From DASUPK01 sp963804595 (GTDB taxonomy: Bacteria > Actinomycetota > Thermoleophilia > Solirubrobacterales > 70-9), in the NCBI GenBank assembly GCA_963804595.1, contig CAWDQZ010000017.1, positions 186,001 to 250,000 of the forward strand: a DNA stretch of 64,000 nucleotides, read 5' to 3'. Of the stretch, positions 30,722 through 39,293 are shown piece by piece; position 1 is the first letter of the stretch; every line of letters begins with the position of its first letter. The notes under the pieces were generated by a model that saw only the letters and a program-made list of their open reading frames with translations, was not told the origin of the DNA and did not search any database. The translations under genes and the position numbers were made by a program.

Positions 30722-31579
30722 ATGGACTTCGGCGTCTCCTACTTCCCGACGGACGAGTCGGTCGAGCCGGCAGCCGTCGCGCGGATGGCGGAGGAGCGCG
30801 GCTTCGAGTCGGTGTTCGTCACCGAGCACACCCACATCCCGGCGAGCCGCGAGACCGACTACCCGGCCGGCGGCGAGTTGCCGCGTGAGTACTGGCGGAT
30901 CTATGACCCGTTCGTGGCTCTCACCACGATGGCCGACGCGACGGAGCGGATCAGGATCGGGACGGCGATCTGCCTCCTGGTCGAGCGCGACCCGATCACC
31001 ACGGCGAAGGCCGTTGCCTCCGTCGACCGGCTCTCCGGCGGCCGCATGCTGTTCGGCGTCGGGGCCGGCTGGAACCTCGAGGAGATGCGCAACCACGGAA
31101 CCGACCCCGTCCGGCGGTTCAGGATCCTGCGTGAGCGGGTCGAGGCCTGTAAGGAGATCTGGATGAACGAGGAGGCGAGCTACCACGGCGAGTTCGTCGA
31201 CTTCGACCGGATCGTCTGCCGGCCCGCGCCAGTGCAGGAGCCCCACCCGCCCGTCCTCGTGGGCGGGTTCGGGCCGCAAGTGCTCGATCGCGCGGTCGCG
31301 TACGGCGACGCCTGGTTCCCGAACCGCATCCCTCCGGACCACGCGATGATCTCGCGGATAGAGGCGCTCCAGCGACGCGGCGAGGAGGCCGGCCGCGGCC
31401 CGATTCCGGTCACGCTGCAGATCCCGCCGCGCGACCTCGCGGTGCTCGAGCTCTACGAGCAGGCGGGCGTGACCCGGGCGGTCCACATGCTCAGGGCCGG
31501 CGACGCCGTCGACCAGGGTTCCGCGGAGCGCAAGCTCGACGAGTGGACCGAGCGAATCCGCGTCTACAGCGGCGGGTAG
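30722..31579 (+). CDS. LLM-class F420-dependent oxidoreductase
   Basis: A 285-residue luciferase-like TIM-barrel enzyme. MDFGVSYFPTDESVEPAAVA, ERGFESVFVTEHTHIP, ERIRIGTAICLLVERDPITT, AKAVASVDRLSGGRMLFGVG and GAGWNLEEMRNHG are the classic F420-binding members' blocks; VLVGGFGPQVLDRAVAYGDA closes the barrel. It probably uses F420 rather than FMN, but sequence alone does not prove it. AAGGAT lies upstream of the ATG. The substrate is unknown. Confidence 0.9.
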   Translation: MDFGVSYFPTDESVEPAAVARMAEERGFESVFVTEHTHIPASRETDYPAGGELPREYWRIYDPFVALTTMADATERIRIGTAICLLVERDPITTAKAVASVDRLSGGRMLFGVGAGWNLEEMRNHGTDPVRRFRILRERVEACKEIWMNEEASYHGEFVDFDRIVCRPAPVQEPHPPVLVGGFGPQVLDRAVAYGDAWFPNRIPPDHAMISRIEALQRRGEEAGRGPIPVTLQIPPRDLAVLELYEQAGVTRAVHMLRAGDAVDQGSAERKLDEWTERIRVYSGG

Positions 31580-31593
31580 GATCGCGCCGCTCG

Positions 31594-31992
31594 ATGTACC
31601 ACGCGCTTCTCTTCTTTCACATCCTCTCGGCCTTCTTCCTGGCCGCGGCGATCGTGATGTACAGCGCGTTCGTGATCGGCAGCCCGGTCAACCGCAGCAT
31701 GAAGCTGACCGGCGAGATCCTCTGGGGCGTCGGGGGCCTCGGCACGCTCGTCCTCGGCATCTGGCTTGCGCTCAACCGGCCCGAGTACGACATCTTCGAC
31801 GGCTGGATCATCGCCGCCCTCGTCCTCTGGTTCCTCGCCACGGGCTCGGGGGCACAGGCCAGCCGCGGCGTCCAGCCGGCGGGTGACGACTCGGCGGTTG
31901 TCGTGGATCGGCGCACCCTGTTCGCTCACTGGATGCGGGTCCTCTGGTTCGTGCTCCTGCTCGTCGTCATGGTTTGGAAGCCGGGCGTATGA
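31594..31992 (+). CDS. small membrane protein, DUF2269-like, copy 1
   Basis: A 132-residue protein with four helices: ALLFFHILSAFFLAAAIVMY, GEILWGVGGLGTLVLGIWLA, IIAALVLWFLATGSGAQ and LFAHWMRVLWFVLLLVVMVW. The N-terminal YHALLFFHILSAFFLAAAIV with His in the first helix resembles DUF2269/CopD-like small membrane proteins. TAGGAT at 31577-31582, including the previous stop, may be the promoter. Its stop overlaps the next start (ATGA), so the two small proteins are coupled and may form a complex. Confidence 0.72.
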   Translation: MYHALLFFHILSAFFLAAAIVMYSAFVIGSPVNRSMKLTGEILWGVGGLGTLVLGIWLALNRPEYDIFDGWIIAALVLWFLATGSGAQASRGVQPAGDDSAVVVDRRTLFAHWMRVLWFVLLLVVMVWKPGV

Positions 31993-32468
31993 CGCTGCTG
32001 GCGGTGATCGATGGCGCCCATCGGGCGAGCGACTGGAAGCTCCCGCTGTTCATTCACATTCTCGGCGCGATGGTCTTGGTCGGGGCGCTGGCCCTGGCGA
32101 CCGTGTCGCTGATCGCCGCCTGGCGAAACGGCTCTCCCGCTCTGACGCGGCTCGGGATGCTGAGCGTCTTCTACGGCGCTCTGCCGGGCTGGATCGTGAT
32201 GCGCGGCGGCGCACAGTGGATCGCGCACAGGGAGGGACTCGACAACGACAACGTCGATCTCACCTGGCTCAACATCGGCTTCACGACCTCGGACACCGGA
32301 TTCGTCCTGCTGATCGTCCTGCTGATCATCGGCGGCGTGACCGTCAGGCGGATCAACCGCCAGGCCACCGTCCAGCTGATGGCCACGCGGTTCGCCGCCG
32401 GAATCGTCGCCTTCCTGCTGGTCGCCTACCTGGTGACGCTTTGGGCGATGACGACCAAGCCCGTCTAG
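31989..32468 (+). CDS. small membrane protein, DUF2269-like, copy 2
   Basis: A 159-residue protein with four helices: LFIHILGAMVLVGALALATV, MLSVFYGALPGWIVMRGGAQ, FVLLIVLLIIGGVTVRRINR and FAAGIVAFLLVAYLVTLWAM. The first helix again carries FIHILGAM, paralleling FFHILSAF in the preceding gene, so the pair probably arose by duplication. Start ATG 31989 overlaps the previous stop. His residues in helix one at equivalent positions raise the possibility of haem binding, which is inference. Confidence 0.72.
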   Translation: MTLLAVIDGAHRASDWKLPLFIHILGAMVLVGALALATVSLIAAWRNGSPALTRLGMLSVFYGALPGWIVMRGGAQWIAHREGLDNDNVDLTWLNIGFTTSDTGFVLLIVLLIIGGVTVRRINRQATVQLMATRFAAGIVAFLLVAYLVTLWAMTTKPV

Positions 32469-32489
32469 CCGCCGAGCAGCTTTCCGAGG

Positions 32490-32687
32490 TTAGGCCTCCT
32501 CTCCCGACTTCGCGGGCCCGATCGCGCCGGCCGCGGGGGCATAGATGCTCTCGTGCCCGTCATCCCATCGAATCCGATATCTGGGGACGGGCTGCTCGCT
32601 GACCACTTCCTCGATCACTCCGTTGCGCGTCGGCCGCTCCGTCGACTCCGCCTCGACCGTGATGCGTTCACCGACCTTCAGCTCCAT
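32490..32687 (-). CDS. DUF1918 family protein
   Basis: A 65-residue protein, MELKVGERITVEAESTERPT, RNGVIEEVVSEQPVPRYRIR, WDDGHESIYAPAAGAIGP. This is the DUF1918 pattern (VGxxIxVES....R.GvIxEV....P.yRVRWdDGHES), a small SH3-like barrel widespread in actinobacteria. Function unknown. GGAGGTGA lies just upstream of the ATG, so it is a translated, leadered gene. Confidence 0.9.
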   Translation of the reverse strand: MELKVGERITVEAESTERPTRNGVIEEVVSEQPVPRYRIRWDDGHESIYAPAAGAIGPAKSGEEA

Positions 32688-32740
32688 GACTCACCTCCGG
32701 ACTCGCCTCAGCAGAGGTGATACCACCAGCGCTCACAGCG

Positions 32741-33589
32741 TCAAGTAGGGGAGACTGTGCGGCCTGGGCTAGCGGGCGATCGCGGGTCTCTCCAGTGCAG
32801 ATAGCTGGACCCGAACCGCTTCGCCTGGGGAGGCAGCAGCGGCCCGGAGGTCCTCGAGAGGCGCGCCAACGCCCTGAAGCGGAGCTGCTTTGTCGTGCTC
32901 CAGCGGACGCCCAGCCGCTCGCGCAGCAGAGGCGGCAGCATCCCAATCGTGGCCAGGGCGCCGACCCTGGTCCAGGGCCAGCGGACCAGGCGCCAGACGC
33001 CCTCACGAAGCCAGGGCAGCGGGGGCGCGGCCGGGTCGCTGAGCGCGGCGATCACGTCCTGGGCCGCCTCGGTGTCCTGGAGCTCGCGCTCGACCATGCT
33101 GTCGAAGTACTCGAGTAGCCCGGACCAGCGCTCGGGCAGGTCGCCCTCCCGGACGCCGACCAAACGTCCCATGCGTCGCCACTCCGACCAGAAGCACTCG
33201 ATCTGGTCTCGCTGCAGCGGCGAGCAGAACAGCTCGTGCCCTCGGACAATCGACTCCGCCAGCGTCGCGTGCACCCACGCGTACGGCTCGGGGTCGAGGG
33301 CGCAGTAGCGGATCCCGTCCGGCCGGACGCCCTCGATCCGGGCGTGCATCGCGCGCACCCGCCGGCCCACCCGCCAGGCGAGCTCGGGGCCCCCGTAGAC
33401 CATCGCGCTCGTGTAGTCGAGCGTTCGCAGCAGCCGGCCCCACGGGTCCTGCTTGAAGTTGGAATGCTGGCTCACCCCCGCCCCCACCGAGGGGTGGCTC
33501 ACCTGCATCAGTAGGGCGTAGCCCGAGGCGGCGAAGAGCCGCGCATCTCCGGCGATCCGCCAGGTGGCCCCCTCGCGGGGCGGGATCAG
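32741..33589 (-). CDS. MpaB/DUF2236-family oxygenase-like protein, probable CTG start
   Basis: A ~282-residue DUF2236 (latex-clearing-protein/MpaB-like) haem oxygenase relative: WRIAGDARLFAASGYALLMQ, VSHPSVGAGVSQHSNFKQDP, RLLRTLDYTSAMVYGGPELA and RVRAMHARIEGVRPDGIRYC, then DPEPYAWVHATLAESIVRGH. The first ATG (33508) falls inside the conserved domain. The open frame upstream has no ATG, GTG or TTG back to a stop, but CTG 33589-33587 is preceded by AGGGGGGAGG with an eight-base gap, so I place the start there. An N-terminal truncation is the alternative. It follows the TetR gene on the same strand. Confidence 0.78.
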   Translation of the reverse strand: MIPPREGATWRIAGDARLFAASGYALLMQVSHPSVGAGVSQHSNFKQDPWGRLLRTLDYTSAMVYGGPELAWRVGRRVRAMHARIEGVRPDGIRYCALDPEPYAWVHATLAESIVRGHELFCSPLQRDQIECFWSEWRRMGRLVGVREGDLPERWSGLLEYFDSMVERELQDTEAAQDVIAALSDPAAPPLPWLREGVWRLVRWPWTRVGALATIGMLPPLLRERLGVRWSTTKQLRFRALARLSRTSGPLLPPQAKRFGSSYLHWRDPRSPASPGRTVSPT

Positions 33590-33671
33590 CTCGGCCGCCT
33601 CCCCCCTCGGCGGCAGTGTCTTCTCTGCCGTTCCGATGGTGCTCTAAGTATCGCGACCGGTTCGGCCGTGC

Positions 33672-34328
33672 TCAGGCGGCGGCCTGGGCGGCGGAAGCAA
33701 TCCGGCCGAGCTCGCGGCCGAGCGTCTCCGGGGTCCAATCGTTCTCGCCGGAGAGCAGCAGGCGGGCGCCGGACTCGGCGAGGCCGGCGATCGAGTTGCC
33801 GAGCAGGCGGGCGATCCTCTCGAGATCGTTCCGCTTGCCGTCGCGCGCCTCGAGCCAGCCCCTCGCGAGCAGCGTGAGCCGCTTCACCTGCTCCTCGCGG
33901 CCCCGCTGGATCCGGTGAGCGACGGCGGCGTTGCCGCCTCCCTCGCCCAGGAAGATCAGCCGGTAGACGTCGGGCGACTCCGCGACGGCCCGCAGGAAGC
34001 CGGTGAAGCCCTCGGTCAGGGCGCTCTCGGGGTCCGAGAGGTCCGTGTTGGAGAAGGCACCCTGGATCTCCGCCAGGATCCGCTGCTCCTCGCGGGCGAG
34101 CAGCGCCCGGAAGAGCTCGTCCTTGCCCGGGAAGCAGGCGTAGACGACCGGCTTGGTCACCCCCGCGGCTCCCGCGACCGCCTCCATCGAGGTTCCCTCG
34201 TAACCGTGCTCGAGGAAGAGATCGAGCGCCGCGTCGAGAACCTGGGGGCGCCGCCGCTCGGGCCCGAGGTGGGCGGCGCGCTTACGCGGCTCGATGCGGG
34301 TGTGTGACGAAGCTCTCGTTTGACTCAT
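33672..34328 (-). CDS. TetR-family transcriptional regulator
   Basis: A 218-residue TetR repressor: HTH at residues ~27-72 (VLDAALDLFLEHGYEGTSME, AVAGAAGVTKPVVYACFPGK, DELFRALLAREE) and an all-helical ligand domain (GFLRAVAESPDVYRLIFLGE). It diverges from the SCP2/acyl-CoA-dehydrogenase operon; the 35-bp palindrome at 34330-34364 between them is the likely operator. The ligand is likely a lipid or acyl-CoA given the divergent genes (inference). Minus-strand TACCCT at 34342-34337, eight bases from the ATG, may be its -10. Confidence 0.9.
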   Translation of the reverse strand: MSQTRASSHTRIEPRKRAAHLGPERRRPQVLDAALDLFLEHGYEGTSMEAVAGAAGVTKPVVYACFPGKDELFRALLAREEQRILAEIQGAFSNTDLSDPESALTEGFTGFLRAVAESPDVYRLIFLGEGGGNAAVAHRIQRGREEQVKRLTLLARGWLEARDGKRNDLERIARLLGNSIAGLAESGARLLLSGENDWTPETLGRELGRIASAAQAAA

Positions 34329-34329
34329 T

Positions 34330-34364
34330 CCTACTTAGGGTAGCAATTTGCTACTGTCGGTAGG
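34330..34364. promoter_or_regulatory. TetR-type extended palindromic operator
   Basis: Symmetric arrangement: CCTAC (34330-34334), n5, GTAGCAA (34340-34346), T, TTGCTAC (34348-34354), n5, GTAGG (34360-34364). Both inner and outer arms are perfect inverted repeats about the base at 34347. Confidence 0.8.
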
Positions 34365-34407
34365 AACCTGCGAGGCAGATACGCACCGCCGAGAGGAGCA
34401 ACGAAAG

Positions 34408-34887
34408 ATGGCCGAGACACCCGAAGCAACCCCAGCGATCACCGACGTGGAGGCCGTGAAGCCCGAGGACTTCGCGAAGCTGATCGCGGCGCTCTCGGAC
34501 GAGCAGATCGCCGAAATCGTCAACGGACCGGTGCGCAAGCAGGTCCTGGACGAGATCTTCCGGCGCATGGCGGACCACGTCGATCCCACCGCGGCGAGAG
34601 GCGTCCACGCCGTGGCCCACTTCAAGATCCTCGACCGGCCGGAGGACCAGGGTGGGGGCTACGACCACTATGAGGTGGTCTTCGAAGACGCCGCCTGCCG
34701 CGCATCAGCCGACCCTCAGCACGATCCGCAGGTGACCATCAAGGTGAAGCCGAAGGAGTTCCTGCAGCTTGCCTCCAATCAGGCATCGGGCCCGGTCCTC
34801 TTCATGACCGGCAAACTCAAGCTGGAGGGCGATGTCATGCTCGCCAGCCGGTTGACCGGCTTCTTCCGCATCCCGAGCGCCGGCTGA
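34408..34887 (+). CDS. SCP2 sterol-carrier-domain protein
   Basis: A 159-residue protein with an SCP2-like lipid-binding fold: AAARGVHAVAHFKILD-type strand, DHYEVVFEDAACRASADPQH, VTIKVKPKEFLQLASNQASG and PVLFMTGKLKLEGDVMLASR, the last being the family signature. An N-terminal helical extension (VKPEDFAKLIAALSDEQIAE) precedes it. It should bind or present acyl chains. GAGAGGAGC lies upstream of ATG 34408. First gene of the operon controlled by the divergent TetR. Confidence 0.88.
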   Translation: MAETPEATPAITDVEAVKPEDFAKLIAALSDEQIAEIVNGPVRKQVLDEIFRRMADHVDPTAARGVHAVAHFKILDRPEDQGGGYDHYEVVFEDAACRASADPQHDPQVTIKVKPKEFLQLASNQASGPVLFMTGKLKLEGDVMLASRLTGFFRIPSAG

Positions 34888-34915
34888 CTTCGACAGACCA
34901 GAGGAGAACTTGAAG

Positions 34916-36220
34916 ATGGCAACCGAAGAGAAGACCGCTGCGGACTCGACCGGCGCGGAGGAGATCGAGGGACGGGTCTCCGAGCAACTCGGCATCGAGG
35001 TCGGCGATACCCCCTACTCCCTGGAGCTCTCCCAGGACCAGAGGGACATCCGGGAGTGGGCACACGGTTTCGCCGAGCGGACGGTCCGTCCCGCCGCGCA
35101 CGAGTGGGACGAGAAGGAGGAGTTCCCCTGGCCGGTCGTCCAGGAGGCGGCCAAGATCGGCCTCTACGGCTTCGAGTCGATCGCCCAGTTCTGGTCCGAT
35201 CCGTCGGGCCTCACCTTCCCGATCGTGAACGAGGAGCTCTTCTGGGGCGACGCCGGGATCGGCATGTCGATCTTCGGCACCACCCTCGCCGTCGCCGGCA
35301 TCTACGGATCCGGGACGCCCGAGCAGATGGTCGAGTGGGTCCCGCAGTGCTTCGGGGACGAGAACGACGTCAAGGTCGGAGCGTTCTGTGCGTCGGAGCC
35401 TGATGCGGGGTCGGACGTCTCGGGTTATCGGACCACCGCCAAGTACGACGAGGGCTCGGACGAGTGGGTGATCAACGGGCAGAAGGCCTGGGCCACGAAC
35501 GGCGGCATCGCCAACGTCCACGTCGTGATCGCCTCGGTCGACCGCGAGCTCGGCTCACGCGGCCACGCCGCCTTCGTCATCCCGCCGGGGACCAAGGGCC
35601 TCGAGCAGGGCGCGAAGGTGAAGAAACACGGCATCCGCGCCAGCCACACGGCCGACGTCCACCTCGACGACTGCCGCGTGCCGGGCTCGTGCCTGCTGGG
35701 CGGCAAGGAGAAGCTCGACGAGCGGCTCTCAAAGGCGCGCGAGGGCACCTCGGCCAAGGGCCAGGCGGCGATGCGGACCTTCGAGCTCTCCCGCCCCACG
35801 GTCGGCGCGCAGGCAGTCGGCATCGCCCGCGCGGCCTACGAGTACGCGCTCGACTACTCCAAGGAGCGCGAGGCGTTCGGCCGCAAGATCATCGAGAACC
35901 AGGCCATCGCCTTCACCCTTGCGGACATGAAGATGGAGATCGACGCCGCCAGGCTGCTGGTCCACCGCGCCGCCTGGATGGGCAAGACCGGCAAGGACTT
36001 CGATGCAGCCGAGGGCTCGATGTCGAAGCTCAAGGCCGGCGAGGTCGCCGTTTGGGTGACCGAGCGCGCGATCCAGATCCTGGGCGGCAACGGCTACTCC
36101 CGCGAGTTCCCCGTGGAGCGGATGCACCGCGACGCGAAGATCTGGACGATCTTCGAGGGCACGTCCGAGATCCAGCGACTGGTTATCAGTCGGGCGATCT
36201 CGGGCATGCAGATCAAGTGA
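34916..36220 (+). CDS. acyl-CoA dehydrogenase
   Basis: A 434-residue FAD-dependent acyl-CoA dehydrogenase. Family blocks: FCASEPDAGSDVSGYRTTAK (FAD/substrate), WVINGQKAWATNGGIANVHV, YSKEREAFGRKIIENQAIAF, and VWVTERAIQILGGNGYSREF; the catalytic base is Glu in FEGTSEIQRLVISR. About 40 residues longer at the N-terminus than short-chain enzymes, with an acidic, disordered leader. ATG 34916 has GAGGAGAA upstream. It should introduce a trans-2 double bond into an acyl-CoA; chain length cannot be told. Second gene of the TetR-controlled operon. Confidence 0.94.
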   Translation: MATEEKTAADSTGAEEIEGRVSEQLGIEVGDTPYSLELSQDQRDIREWAHGFAERTVRPAAHEWDEKEEFPWPVVQEAAKIGLYGFESIAQFWSDPSGLTFPIVNEELFWGDAGIGMSIFGTTLAVAGIYGSGTPEQMVEWVPQCFGDENDVKVGAFCASEPDAGSDVSGYRTTAKYDEGSDEWVINGQKAWATNGGIANVHVVIASVDRELGSRGHAAFVIPPGTKGLEQGAKVKKHGIRASHTADVHLDDCRVPGSCLLGGKEKLDERLSKAREGTSAKGQAAMRTFELSRPTVGAQAVGIARAAYEYALDYSKEREAFGRKIIENQAIAFTLADMKMEIDAARLLVHRAAWMGKTGKDFDAAEGSMSKLKAGEVAVWVTERAIQILGGNGYSREFPVERMHRDAKIWTIFEGTSEIQRLVISRAISGMQIK

Positions 36221-36237
36221 CCCGGGAGGCGCCAGAG

Positions 36238-37212
36238 ATGACCGAAGTGCGCAACGCATGGCCAAAGGGCGGCGAGCCGCTCGGCGAGTACGAGTCGATC
36301 GAGCTGCACGGCCACGAGGTCGGCTTCCAGGCCGCCGGCGATGGCGACCAGCTGATCATCCTGCTGCACGGGATCACCTCGTCCGCAGAGGCCTGGCGGG
36401 ACGTGATGCCGCGCCTCGCCGAGCGCTACACGGTGATCGCGCCCGACCTGATCGGCCACGGCCGTTCGGCGAAGCCGCGCGGCGACTACTCCCTCGGCGC
36501 CTACGCCGCCGGGGTCCGCGACCTGATCGCCGTGCTCGGCTACGAGCGCGGCACGGTCGTCGGGCACTCCTTCGGCGGCGGCATCGCGATGCAGTTCTCC
36601 TACCTCTTTCCCGAGTACGTGGAGCGGATGGCGCTGATGTCATCCGGCGGCCTCGGCCGCGAGGTCCACCCCCTGCTTCGCGCCGCCGTGCTCCCGGGCT
36701 CCGAGTGGGTCCTGCCCCTGATCGCTCGCGAGTTCCCCGTGCGAGCCGGCGACGCGGTCCGCTCGGCGGCGGCCAAGCTCGGCCTCGAGGCAGGGCCCGA
36801 TCTCGCCGAGTTCGCGCGTGGCTACGCCTCCCTCACCGAGGAGGGCGCCAGCGACGCCTTCATCCACACGATGCGCGGCGTGATCGACCACGACGGCCAG
36901 CGGGTCTCCGCCCTCGACCGCCTCTACCTGGCCGATCAGTTGCCGACCCTGTTCATCTGGGGAACCGACGACCCGATCATCCCGGTGGAGCACGGCCGCA
37001 ACGCCCACCGCATCGTGGCCCACAGCCGTTACGCGGAAATCGAGGGCTCCGGCCACTGGCCGATGCTCGACGCTCCGGACCGGATCGTCCGCGAGCTGAC
37101 CGAATTCATGGAGGAGACAGAGCCGTTCGAGTGGTCGCTGGAGTCGGTGCGCGAGCGCCTTCGCCGCGGCCCCGAGCCCGCCCCCGCGGCGCTCCCGGCC
37201 GCCGCCGACTGA
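36238..37212 (+). CDS. alpha/beta hydrolase
   Basis: A 324-residue serine hydrolase: LIILLHGITSSAEAWRDVMP, APDLIGHGRSAKPRG, nucleophile elbow TVVGHSFGGGIAMQF, acid in LFIWGTDDPIIPVEHG and His in EGSGHWPMLDAPDR. The triad is complete. GGGAGG precedes the ATG by about nine bases. Located 17 bases after the acyl-CoA dehydrogenase, it probably acts in the same lipid or ester pathway. A Pro/Ala-rich C-terminal tail is added. Confidence 0.9.
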   Translation: MTEVRNAWPKGGEPLGEYESIELHGHEVGFQAAGDGDQLIILLHGITSSAEAWRDVMPRLAERYTVIAPDLIGHGRSAKPRGDYSLGAYAAGVRDLIAVLGYERGTVVGHSFGGGIAMQFSYLFPEYVERMALMSSGGLGREVHPLLRAAVLPGSEWVLPLIAREFPVRAGDAVRSAAAKLGLEAGPDLAEFARGYASLTEEGASDAFIHTMRGVIDHDGQRVSALDRLYLADQLPTLFIWGTDDPIIPVEHGRNAHRIVAHSRYAEIEGSGHWPMLDAPDRIVRELTEFMEETEPFEWSLESVRERLRRGPEPAPAALPAAAD

Positions 37213-37222
37213 GGAGGCGGCG

Positions 37223-39133
37223 GTGACCACAGCGATTCTGCTCGGGGCGAGCGATCCGCCCGCGGGGGGCGCGGCGACCAGCGACGTGATCTACGCCACC
37301 GCCGGCGCGATGGTGGTGTGGGTTCTGCTCTTCGGCCCCGTCCTGCTCTACAAGCTCGGGCGCTTCCCGGCGCTCGGCCGCCTCGCGGACGTCGCCCAGC
37401 GGGTCACCAAGCTGCCGGGCTGGGCTGCGCTCCCCGGCACCTTCCTGGCGGTCACCCTGCTGATCGCAGTCTTCGGGATGTACTGGGACATCTCCCTGCA
37501 TGTCGACCAGGGACGCGACCCCGGCCCGCTCGCCAACCCCGCCCACTACTTCATCCTCGCCGGCCTCTTCGGCGTGCTGCTCGCCGGGGTGATCGGCCTG
37601 GCGCTGCCGAACCGCCCGACCCGCACCTCCTACCGGCTGGCGCCGCGCCTCTACGCGCCGATCGGCGCCCTGATGATCGCGGTCTGCGGGGCCAGCTCCC
37701 TGCTCGCCTTCCCGCTCGATGACATCTGGCACCGAATCTTCGGCCAGGACGTGACGCTCTGGGGCCCGACCCACCTGATGCTGATCGGCGGTGCCGCCCT
37801 TTCGGTGCTCGGTGCCTGGGCGCTGCACGCCGAGGGCGACGAGGAGCGCAAGGCCGCAGGCCGTCCCCTCCCCCGCGAGACCCGGATCCGCGAGATCATC
37901 CTCGCCGGCGCCTTCCTGGTCGCGCTCTCCACCTTCCAGGCGGAGTTCGACTTCGGCGTGCCGCAGTTCGCGCTCGAGCTCCAGCCGGCCCTGATCATGC
38001 TCGCCGCCGGCATCGGCCTGGTCACCGCCCGGGTCCGCTTCGGGCCCGGAGGCGCCATGGCGGCGCTGATCGGCTACATCGGCATCCGCGGAACCCTGGC
38101 CCTGCTGATCGGCCCGCTGTTCGGCGAAATCACGCCCCACTTCCCGCCCTACGTCGTCGAGGCCGTGGTGGTCGAGGCGGTCGCGCTGCTCTACCTGCGC
38201 GGGCTTCATCCTGTGCGAGGCCACGAGAACCGCCGCCGGATAGACGAGCGGCCGATCACCTTCGGCGCGCTCGCCGGCCTGGGCATCGGCACGATCGGCC
38301 TGGCCGCCGAGTGGCTCTGGTCCCACGTCTGGGTGGTCAACCCCTGGCCCGCCTCCCTCTTCCCCGAGGCCGCGATCACGGGGCTGATCGCCGCGGTCGC
38401 CGGCGGCCTGATCGGCGGCTATGTCGGCCGCTGCCTCACCCCGGGGATCCAGCCGAAGGAGCGGATCCCGCGCGCCGTCCTCCCCGTCGCCGCGGTGGCC
38501 GCGGTCGCCGCGATCGCCTTCTGGATCCCGGTGAACGCCGGGCCGGGCGTCAGGGCGAGCTTCGATCTGAACGTGCAGAACACCCCCGACGGGCGCGTCG
38601 CCACCGGCGTCGTCCAGCTGGATCCCCCGAACGCCGCGGACGGCGCCTACTGGTTCAACGTCACCAGTTGGCAGGGCAAGGACGGTCCTGCCCACATCGA
38701 CACGCTCGATCAAATCGGCCCCGGCCGTTACCGGATCACCCAGCCGATCCACGTCGACGGCACCTGGAAGACGACCCTGCGCCTGCACAAGGGCCGCGAG
38801 CTCGCCGGCCTGCCGATCTTCCTGCCGGCGGACCCGGCGATCCCGGTTTCCGAGGTCCCGGTTGAGGAGCACGGCAACCGCTCCTTCGTCCTCGACCGCA
38901 AGAACCTCCAGCGCGAGCAGAAGCCCGACGTGCCGGGCTATCTCACCCTGGTCGCCTACCTGGGCGTTGGCATGATTTCCCTGGCGCTGATCTTCGTGGT
39001 CGGCTGGGGACTGGCCCGTCTCGAGAAGTACGGCGGTGGCCCGCCGGACGACTCCGCCGAGCCCGCGGGCGTCGGCCCCGCCAACGAGATCGACGAGAGC
39101 CCGAAGCCGGGTACCCGGCCGGCGACGGCCTGA
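37223..39133 (+). CDS. large multi-pass membrane protein with periplasmic domain
   Basis: A 636-residue membrane protein with about 13 helices. The first (AMVVWVLLFGPVLLYKL), FLAVTLLIAVFGMYWDISLH, and later LAGLGIGTIGLAAEWLWSHV are typical. Between the last two helices lies a ~130-residue extracytoplasmic beta-rich domain (ASFDLNVQNTPDGRVATGVV to FVLDRKNLQREQKPD). His/Asp residues occur in several helices (YWDISLHVDQGRDPG, NPAHYFILAG). GTG start with GAGGAGGCGG upstream, ten bases after the hydrolase. I do not recognise a named family; quinol oxidase-like or transport roles are possible. Confidence 0.75.
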   Translation: MTTAILLGASDPPAGGAATSDVIYATAGAMVVWVLLFGPVLLYKLGRFPALGRLADVAQRVTKLPGWAALPGTFLAVTLLIAVFGMYWDISLHVDQGRDPGPLANPAHYFILAGLFGVLLAGVIGLALPNRPTRTSYRLAPRLYAPIGALMIAVCGASSLLAFPLDDIWHRIFGQDVTLWGPTHLMLIGGAALSVLGAWALHAEGDEERKAAGRPLPRETRIREIILAGAFLVALSTFQAEFDFGVPQFALELQPALIMLAAGIGLVTARVRFGPGGAMAALIGYIGIRGTLALLIGPLFGEITPHFPPYVVEAVVVEAVALLYLRGLHPVRGHENRRRIDERPITFGALAGLGIGTIGLAAEWLWSHVWVVNPWPASLFPEAAITGLIAAVAGGLIGGYVGRCLTPGIQPKERIPRAVLPVAAVAAVAAIAFWIPVNAGPGVRASFDLNVQNTPDGRVATGVVQLDPPNAADGAYWFNVTSWQGKDGPAHIDTLDQIGPGRYRITQPIHVDGTWKTTLRLHKGRELAGLPIFLPADPAIPVSEVPVEEHGNRSFVLDRKNLQREQKPDVPGYLTLVAYLGVGMISLALIFVVGWGLARLEKYGGGPPDDSAEPAGVGPANEIDESPKPGTRPATA

Positions 39134-39267
39134 TGGACCCGAGCGTTTCAATCCCCCTCGCCCACGCGGGCCACATCCTGGCCGACGCAGCGATCTTCGG
39201 GGTGCCGGTCGGCTCGATCATGCTGACCGTCTGGGCGCTCAACCGCTGGGGGCCGAAGGACCAGTAA
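39133..39267 (+). CDS. single-helix small membrane protein, 44 aa
   Basis: ATG 39133 overlaps the stop of the large membrane protein (TGATG). The 44 residues, MDPSVSIPLAHAGHILADAA, IFGVPVGSIMLTVWALNRWG, PKDQ, contain one hydrophobic helix and two His residues. The tight coupling suggests it is a subunit of the same complex, much as small subunits accompany respiratory or transport complexes. Too short for family assignment. Confidence 0.6.
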   Translation: MDPSVSIPLAHAGHILADAAIFGVPVGSIMLTVWALNRWGPKDQ

Positions 39268-39293
39268 GCCGTCGGTGGCGCGATGATTCGGTC

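Noticed and set aside
37106..39151. 681-codon minus-strand ORF opposite the large membrane protein
   Set aside because: Low-complexity Gly/Asp/Arg/Glu translation with no domain; the plus-strand frame has clear transmembrane helices.
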